This document shows positions 59,372 through 64,000 of a stretch of DNA of 64,000 nt, piece by piece (position 1 is the first letter of the stretch; the number at the start of each line of letters is the position of its first letter). The notes beneath the pieces are model-generated. The model was not told the origin of the DNA. It did not search any database and saw nothing but the letters and a program-made list of their open reading frames with translations. The translations under genes and the position numbers were made by a program. This stretch comes from an uncultured Bacteroidales bacterium (GTDB lineage Bacteria > Bacteroidota > Bacteroidia > Bacteroidales > Paludibacteraceae), in NCBI GenBank assembly GCA_934692905.1, contig CAKUUM010000006.1:1-64000 (forward strand), given 5' to 3'.

Positions 59372-60716
59372 AGCCCTTCTTCTTGTCTTCAATCTTCAAG
59401 AGCAATGAGAAAACAAACGCGATGACGCCGAAAGAGGCAAAAACAATCATCGGAACGAGATAACCGCCCGTCGCTTCGCGGAGTTTACCGATAAGCAGCG
59501 GCACGAGGCAAAGTCCGATATTCTGCACCCAGAAGATAAGGCAGTAGGCGGAACCCAATACCTTTTCGTCAATAATCTTCGGCACAGAGGGCCACATAGA
59601 TGCGGGCACGAGTGAGAAACTGACACCCAACACCAAGATAGTGACAAGCGCAAGAGTCTTGCTCGGGAACGCGGGGAGTACGAAAGCGAAGACGCAATGG
59701 CAGGCAATCATAATGAGTGCGCCAATCATCATCATCGAGGCACCCTTACCCTTGTTGTCAATAAACGCGCCGAGGAAAGGCGTGAGCACCATAGCCAATA
59801 TGGGGAACCACTTGAACAGACCTGCGGCTTCGGCGTTGGAGATTTGCAGGGTCTCTTCGAGGAAGTTGGTGGCGAAACGCTGGAAGGGGAAGATAGCCGA
59901 GTAGTAGAGTACGCAGAGGATAGCGACAATCCAGAACATCTTGGACTTGAAGATTTGTCCGAGGTCGGAGATGTGGAACTCATCCTCAGGGTCGTGCTCG
60001 GCAGTCATCTCGCCCGCCGCAACGAGTTGCTTGTCGAACTTGGTGTCCATGACGGTGAAGACAAGGAAATTGATAAGTCCGATGACGAGCAAGAGTGCGG
60101 AGAAGAGCAGGGGTGCCACCACGGAGTCCGTGCCATCGATTGCGAAAGCGTGGCTAATCATAGGGGAGAAGAGCATGGCGGCAAAGACACCGATACGGGC
60201 AATGGACATCTCAAGTCCCATTGCCAGAGCCATCTCCTTGCCTTTGAACCACTTGGCGAGAATCTTGCTGACCGTGGTGCCTGCCATCTCGCAACCACAA
60301 CCGAAAATCATAAATCCGAACATGGCAACCTTCGCCGAGCCCGGCATGTCGGTCCACCACGAGTTGAGCCACGAGACATTGTTGGCATCGAACCAGTCGC
60401 TGATGCCGATGTACTTGATAGCGGCACCGATAACCATAAGCGACGCCGAGAGCGTGCCCGTGAAACGGACACCCATCTTGTCGAGGATGATACCCGCAAT
60501 AATCAGAAAACCAAAGACATTGAGCAGGTATTCGCCCGCTGCGTACGTGCCGAAATCGCCACGGTCCCAGTTGTAGGACTTCTCAAGAAGAGAAGCCAGC
60601 GGCGAGAGAATGTCGACAAACATGTAGGCAAAGAACATCATCGATGCCACAAGGAAAAGGACTGTCCAACGTGCTACTGCAGAGTCACGAAGGGTTTGTT
60701 GTAGTTTTTCTACCAT
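59343..60716 (-). CDS. Major facilitator superfamily transporter
   Basis: A 457-residue, 12-helix MFS protein. The first helix VARWTVLFLVASMMFFAYMF, motif A-like GIILDKMGVRFTGTLSASLM between helices 2 and 3, a long central loop (KFDKQLVAAGEMTAEHDPED), and the second-half motif GAFIDNKGKGASMMMIGALI. It resembles the MFSD1-like/nitrate-nitrite porter branch in arrangement, but no substrate motif is clear. It overlaps murF, which follows, so both may be cotranscribed. No promoter was found upstream, where repeat-rich sequence begins. Confidence 0.88.
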   Translation of the reverse strand: MVEKLQQTLRDSAVARWTVLFLVASMMFFAYMFVDILSPLASLLEKSYNWDRGDFGTYAAGEYLLNVFGFLIIAGIILDKMGVRFTGTLSASLMVIGAAIKYIGISDWFDANNVSWLNSWWTDMPGSAKVAMFGFMIFGCGCEMAGTTVSKILAKWFKGKEMALAMGLEMSIARIGVFAAMLFSPMISHAFAIDGTDSVVAPLLFSALLLVIGLINFLVFTVMDTKFDKQLVAAGEMTAEHDPEDEFHISDLGQIFKSKMFWIVAILCVLYYSAIFPFQRFATNFLEETLQISNAEAAGLFKWFPILAMVLTPFLGAFIDNKGKGASMMMIGALIMIACHCVFAFVLPAFPSKTLALVTILVLGVSFSLVPASMWPSVPKIIDEKVLGSAYCLIFWVQNIGLCLVPLLIGKLREATGGYLVPMIVFASFGVIAFVFSLLLKIEDKKKGYGLELPNKK

Positions 60717-61004
60717 AAAGTATTAGTGAATATAAACATCTAATAATCAATGGCTCCGTTAAAAGCCACTAAAATAAAAGGAACATATAATTAACCGTGT
60801 AATTAACCATTAATTTTCCACGTAATGCCATGTGGGGACTCCATTAAAAGCCATTAAAGAACCATTAAAAAGACATGGGAATGGACTCCGTTAATTGCCG
60901 TTAATTGACCGTTAATGTATTGAGGAACATGTAATTAACCACGAATTAACCATTAATTTTCCACGTACTGCACTTTGACGATGCGGGACGCGCCGTCCCC
61001 ACAC
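60717..61004. repeat. Gene-free, stuttering repeat region (TTAATTAACC / CCATTAAAAGCC words)
   Basis: Two long related segments, 60780-60824 and 60924-60967, both with GTAATTAACCATTAATTTTC or a close variant and ending CCACGTA. They flank drifting units such as GACTCCATTAAAAGCCATTA and CCGTTAATTGCCGTTAATTG. I see no gene or promoter in it. Confidence 0.75.
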
Positions 61005-61142
61005 CTATAAGGCTTCGTCGTCGGGACGAGGGGGGATAGGGGGTGCGGGCTTGCGGGAAGGCAAGCGGCTGCGCTTGCGAAGCCATGCCGCCTTGCGCTT
61101 CTCGTATTCCGCATAATGCGTCTCTAAATAGCCGTCAGCCAC
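61005..61142 (-). CDS. Possible 45-codon basic small protein
   Basis: A short minus-strand frame from GTG (61142): it begins VADGYLETHYAEYEKRKAAW, continues LRKRSRLPSRKPAPPIPPRP, and ends DDEAL. The amphipathic start, basic middle and Pro-rich acidic end look protein-like, and the frame is cleaner than the surrounding repeats. There is no ATG and no clear promoter; AAAAAG precedes the GTG. I think I have seen similar small proteins with YLE-x-Y-E-x-RK and an end like PDDEAL in Bacteroidales, but I cannot confirm it. It could also be chance. Confidence 0.45.
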   Translation of the reverse strand: MADGYLETHYAEYEKRKAAWLRKRSRLPSRKPAPPIPPRPDDEAL

Positions 61143-61203
61143 CTTTTTAGTTAATAGGTAATAATTAATAGTTAATATCGCTTAACGGGATGCCTTCGGC
61201 AAT

Positions 61204-61256
61204 TCTCACTTATCCCTATTCTATCCCTTGCGCATCCCTTGCCTATCCCTTGCTGA
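61204..61256 (+). repeat. Degenerate TATCCCTTGC tandem repeat
   Basis: Five drifting units of TATCCCTTGC or CTATCCC. Includes TATCCCTTGCGCATCCCTT (61222-61240), exactly shared with 36758-36776. Confidence 0.7.
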
Positions 61257-61330
61257 ATCGTTCTGCCTTATCACGACTGAAAGTCGAAAAGGGAACGGCA
61301 AAATCGTGAAAGAATTTTAATAAATTCACA

Positions 61331-61435
61331 AACGACCCGCGAGAGACTCCCGATAGACCCGCGACAAAGTCGCGACAAGGTCAAGGTAAGGTCGGGGTAA
61401 GGGCAGGGTAACATCAGGGAAAGGTCAGGGAAAAG
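61331..61435 (-). repeat. Composite low-complexity repeat, copy 3
   Basis: Read on the minus strand: TTCCCTGACCTTTCCCTGAT, more CCTTACC/GACCTT words, then TTGTCGCGACTTTGTCGCGG and GGGAGTCTCTCGCGGG. Same order as at 22526-22615 and 50508-50710. Confidence 0.7.
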
Positions 61436-61493
61436 CCGAAGATTAATGGTTATTGGATTTCGGATGTCCGGTTATAGAATTTCGGAGTCGGGG

Positions 61494-61985
61494 TTATTGG
61501 ATTCCGAGTTCTTTCTTGACCAATGGCATGAGGTCCAGAGCGTCGTCGGCGATGTAGAGGGTAGCCATAGAGTCGAAGACATAGGTGCAACCCTGTGCGG
61601 CACCGACCTTCTTGATGGCATCGAGCATCTTCTTCTGGACGGGCTGGAGGTACTCCTGCTGCTTCGCCTGCAGGTCACGCTGAGCGGTCTGGCTGAAGAG
61701 TTGGATACGCTGCTCCATCTCAGCCAACTCCTGCTGACGGAACTGACGAACGCCATCGGTCATGCCTGCCTGATTAGCCTGAAAATCAGCGACTTTCTTA
61801 TTGAACTCCTCCTGCATGTTGGCGAACTGGAGTTCGTACTGGTTGGCAAGAGTGTCGAGTTTGGCTTGCATGTTTTTGAGTTCAGGCATGGCGGCAAGCA
61901 ACTCCTGCGAGTTGATGTGCCCCAGTTTCTGCGCGCTCGCCAGCATGGGCAGTACCATTGCCAGCATAAGAATGATTTTCTTCAT
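61494..61985 (-). CDS. OmpH/Skp-family periplasmic chaperone
   Basis: A 163-residue exported protein. Signal MKKIILMLAMVLPMLASA, then GHINSQELLAAMPELKNMQA and a long helical hairpin with EEFNKKVADFQANQAGMTDG. The C-terminal KKVGAAQGCTYVFDSMATLY is the OmpH body strand. Skp-type trimers hold unfolded outer-membrane proteins on their way to the BAM complex. It lies 42 bp after its paralogue and downstream of bamA, the normal Bacteroidota arrangement. Confidence 0.92.
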   Translation of the reverse strand: MKKIILMLAMVLPMLASAQKLGHINSQELLAAMPELKNMQAKLDTLANQYELQFANMQEEFNKKVADFQANQAGMTDGVRQFRQQELAEMEQRIQLFSQTAQRDLQAKQQEYLQPVQKKMLDAIKKVGAAQGCTYVFDSMATLYIADDALDLMPLVKKELGIQ

Positions 61986-62027
61986 TTTCGTATAGTTTAT
62001 TTGTTATTATTATCGGTTGATTATGAG

Positions 62028-62555
62028 TTACTTGGCTCCGAGTTTCTCGAGTACCTGGTCGGAGACGTCGAGTTTGGAGGACATGTAGATGAGTGACGGG
62101 TCGGCGGAGCGGTCCTTGATGACGTCGTACCGCTTTTCGCCGGCGAGTTCCTGTATGGCGTTGTACACCTCCTCCTGAATGGGCTTGAGGAGAGACTCGC
62201 GCTTCTTGTACCACTCGCCGTCGGGTCCGAAGTACTTGCGCTTGAGTTCGAGGACCTCTTGTTCTTTTTGGAGTATCTCGTCCTCGCGCTTGGACTTCAT
62301 GTCGGCGGAGAGGAAGATTTGCTCGGTCTGGTAGTTGGAGGTGAGGATTTGCGCCTCCTGTTGGGCGGCGTCAATCTCCTTTTGCCAGCGTTTGGATATC
62401 ATGGCGAGTTGCTCGTTGGCGGTTTCGTACTGTGGCAGGTTCTTGAGGATATACTGCATGTCGATGTACGCCACGGAGAATTTCTGCGCGGAAAGGGTGG
62501 TCGGCAGACACCATGAGAGGAGTGTTAAGAGGCTGATTATGAGAAGTTTCTTCAT
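62028..62555 (-). CDS. OmpH/Skp-family periplasmic chaperone
   Basis: A 175-residue paralogue of the next gene: signal MKKLLIISLLTLLSWCLPTTLS, start of the mature part FSVAYIDMQYILKNLPQYET, and a coiled-coil hairpin rich in Glu/Lys (about 40-130). The C-terminal part is AIQELAGEKRYDVIKDRSAD and SLIYMSSKLDVSDQVLEKLG. It starts 5 bp after the bamA stop, which ties it to outer-membrane protein assembly. Two different Skp proteins may form mixed or specialised trimers. Confidence 0.92.
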   Translation of the reverse strand: MKKLLIISLLTLLSWCLPTTLSAQKFSVAYIDMQYILKNLPQYETANEQLAMISKRWQKEIDAAQQEAQILTSNYQTEQIFLSADMKSKREDEILQKEQEVLELKRKYFGPDGEWYKKRESLLKPIQEEVYNAIQELAGEKRYDVIKDRSADPSLIYMSSKLDVSDQVLEKLGAK

Positions 62556-62560
62556 ACTGC

Positions 62561-64000
62561 TTACAATTCTTGTCCGAGGACGAAATGGAACTGCGACTTG
62601 CCCGAGGACATGGAGCCGTTGATGGGGTCGAAGCCCCAGCCCCAGTCGATACCCATGAGTCCGAACATCGGGAGGAAGAGGCGTATGCCGACGCCGGCGG
62701 AACGCTTGAGGTTGAAGGGGTTGTAGTCCTTGATGTCGGCGAAACAGTTACCCGCCTCGACGAAAGCCAGCGCCCAGATGGTGGCGTTCTGCTCGAGGGA
62801 GATGGGGTAGCGGAGTTCCATGGTGTACTTATTATATAGGTAGCCCATGTTGCGTCCGACGGTGGCATCGTAGGGGGTGAGGGAGCCCGACTGGTAGCCG
62901 CGCATGGAGATGTATTCGGTGGAGTAACTGGAGTAACTGGACATGCCGTCGCCGCCCATGTAGAAAGTCTCGAAGGGCGATTTGGCGTTCTTGTTGAAGT
63001 GCCCGAGGTAGCCGAATTCGGCACGCGCCATGAGGACGAGTTTGGAGTCGGCGGTGAGGGGCGTGAAGACCTTGCCCGAGAAACGCCACTTGTGGTACTC
63101 GAGGAGATGGTAGCGCTCGGAGGTGGTCATCTGGGCGTACTCGGCATCGGTGGTGCGCTTGATGAGGGAGTACGGCGGGGTGATTTTCAAGCCCAAAGTG
63201 AACTGGGAGCCACGCCGTGTGTAGATGGGGTTGTCGATACTGGAGCGCGACAATTGGAGGTTGAGGGCGAGGTTGTGGCTGGTGCCGTCGGTGATGATGA
63301 GGTAGGGCCAGTCCTTCATCATGTACATCTGGTAACTGAGTTCGCCGTAGAAGGAGAAGTAGTCGTCGGGCCAACTGAGGCGCTTGCCGTAGCCTATGCT
63401 GACGCCGAAAGTGCGGAGGTACTTGCCCTTGTCCGCCTCCATTTCGCGGTAGTTGTCGTAGTAATTGCTGCCGCCGTAGTAACTGTTATAGTAGTTGTAA
63501 TAGTTGTTGTAGAGGCTGTTGTAGCCCTTGAGGAAACGGTCGGAATAGCCCGTTTGCGAAGCAAAGAAAATGCTGGCACTCAGAGAGTTAGGTCGCTTGC
63601 CGCCGAGCCACGGTTCCAAGAAACTGATGGAGGCGGAGGTGTAGTAGATACCGTTGGTGCGGGCGTTGATGGAAAAAGTCTGCCCCTCGCCCTGCGGCAC
63701 GATACGGTAACTCTTGGGGTTGAAGATGTTCTGGATGGCGAAATTGGTGAACTTGAGTCCCAACGAGCCGACGAGACCTGTGGCACCCCAGCCGAGCGAG
63801 AACTCGATTTGGTCGGAGGATTTGGTCTCGAGTTGGTAGGTGATGTCCACGGTGCCGTCCTCGGGATTGGGCTGAATATCAGGGACTAACTTCTCCTGGT
63901 CGAAGTGCCCCATCTGCGCCAACTCGCGGAGAGAGCGCATGATGTCGGACTGGGAGTAGAGTTGCCCGGGCTTGGTGTAGAGTTCGCGGCGGACGACGTG
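62561..64000 (-). CDS. bamA: Outer-membrane protein assembly factor BamA, C-terminal part
   Basis: The last 479 residues; the 5' end lies beyond the window. The part seen begins in the last POTRA domain (VVRRELYTKPGQLYSQSDIM). It continues with the POTRA-barrel junction TVDITYQLETKSSDQIEFSL and a 16-stranded barrel with FYMGGDGMSSYSSYSTEYIS. RGYQSGS-type sequence (the conserved VRGY-like loop 6 motif) follows, and the protein ends GKSQFHFVLGQEL. Loop regions are Tyr/Asn/Ser-rich (YNNYYNYYNSYYGGSNYYDN). BamA inserts outer-membrane proteins. An internal ATG at 63940 is not the real start. Followed immediately by two ompH genes. Confidence 0.95.
   Translation of the reverse strand, partial: HVVRRELYTKPGQLYSQSDIMRSLRELAQMGHFDQEKLVPDIQPNPEDGTVDITYQLETKSSDQIEFSLGWGATGLVGSLGLKFTNFAIQNIFNPKSYRIVPQGEGQTFSINARTNGIYYTSASISFLEPWLGGKRPNSLSASIFFASQTGYSDRFLKGYNSLYNNYYNYYNSYYGGSNYYDNYREMEADKGKYLRTFGVSIGYGKRLSWPDDYFSFYGELSYQMYMMKDWPYLIITDGTSHNLALNLQLSRSSIDNPIYTRRGSQFTLGLKITPPYSLIKRTTDAEYAQMTTSERYHLLEYHKWRFSGKVFTPLTADSKLVLMARAEFGYLGHFNKNAKSPFETFYMGGDGMSSYSSYSTEYISMRGYQSGSLTPYDATVGRNMGYLYNKYTMELRYPISLEQNATIWALAFVEAGNCFADIKDYNPFNLKRSAGVGIRLFLPMFGLMGIDWGWGFDPINGSMSSGKSQFHFVLGQEL

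Overview
The window reads as a piece of chromosome from a gut-type Bacteroidales bacterium. The evidence is a SusC/SusD pair with a surface lipoprotein, the rpsF-rpsR-rplI order, BamA followed by two OmpH/Skp paralogues, PPi-dependent phosphofructokinase, several secreted proteins with T9SS-like C-terminal domains, and many copies of the Bacteroidota promoter (-7 TAnnTTTG, -33 TTG/TTTG, about 20 nt apart). I cannot name the genus. About 50 genes are supported, most of them on the minus strand. I see no CRISPR array, rRNA, insertion sequence or prophage.

Layout. 1-4.4 kb: start of a LolC/E-type permease, rbfA, rpmH (L34, only 52 codons), an RluA-type pseudouridine synthase, pnuC, and the ribosomal genes rpsF-rpsR-rplI-rpmE2. 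4.5-7.7 kb: a secreted three-module BspA-like LRR protein and a small membrane protein. 7.8-12.9 kb: a hotdog thioesterase, a TPR-like secreted protein with pfp, and a plus-strand CYTH-thiL pair. 12.8-21 kb: six tightly packed genes running from a secreted M6 metalloprotease and a lipoprotein through a GT4 glycosyltransferase to HddA, GmhA and an HddC-GmhB fusion, which together make an activated D-glycero-D-manno-heptose. 21-29.4 kb: a secreted C10 cysteine protease, then SusC, SusD and a Big_2-domain lipoprotein. 29.4-34.1 kb: an M16 peptidase, a GtrA/GT2/membrane-GT trio, and a roughly 395-nt candidate structured RNA with its own promoter and terminator.

34.2-41.2 kb: a MacAB-TolC-like export system (ATPase, two permeases, adaptor, TolC) with a Fic protein gene in the middle. 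41.2-50.4 kb: a coiled-coil protein, then a methyltransferase, YfhO, MerR regulator, CobW-type GTPase and DUF2723 glycosyltransferase operon. 50.9-54 kb: a large secreted Ig-like repeat protein. 54.3-57.4 kb: tRNA-Leu(UAG), a small lipoprotein with a radical SAM enzyme, and a sensor histidine kinase. 57.5-64 kb: rplS, murF, an MFS transporter, a repeat-rich gap with one very small gene, two ompH genes and the 3' part of bamA.

A second layer runs through the spacers. Short degenerate repeats of several families recur between genes and sometimes enter reading frames: the end of rbfA, the end of the GT4 gene, the TolC signal peptide, and two places inside murF. These repeats, the candidate structured RNA, and the operon joining a secreted protease to heptose synthesis are the most interesting observations.
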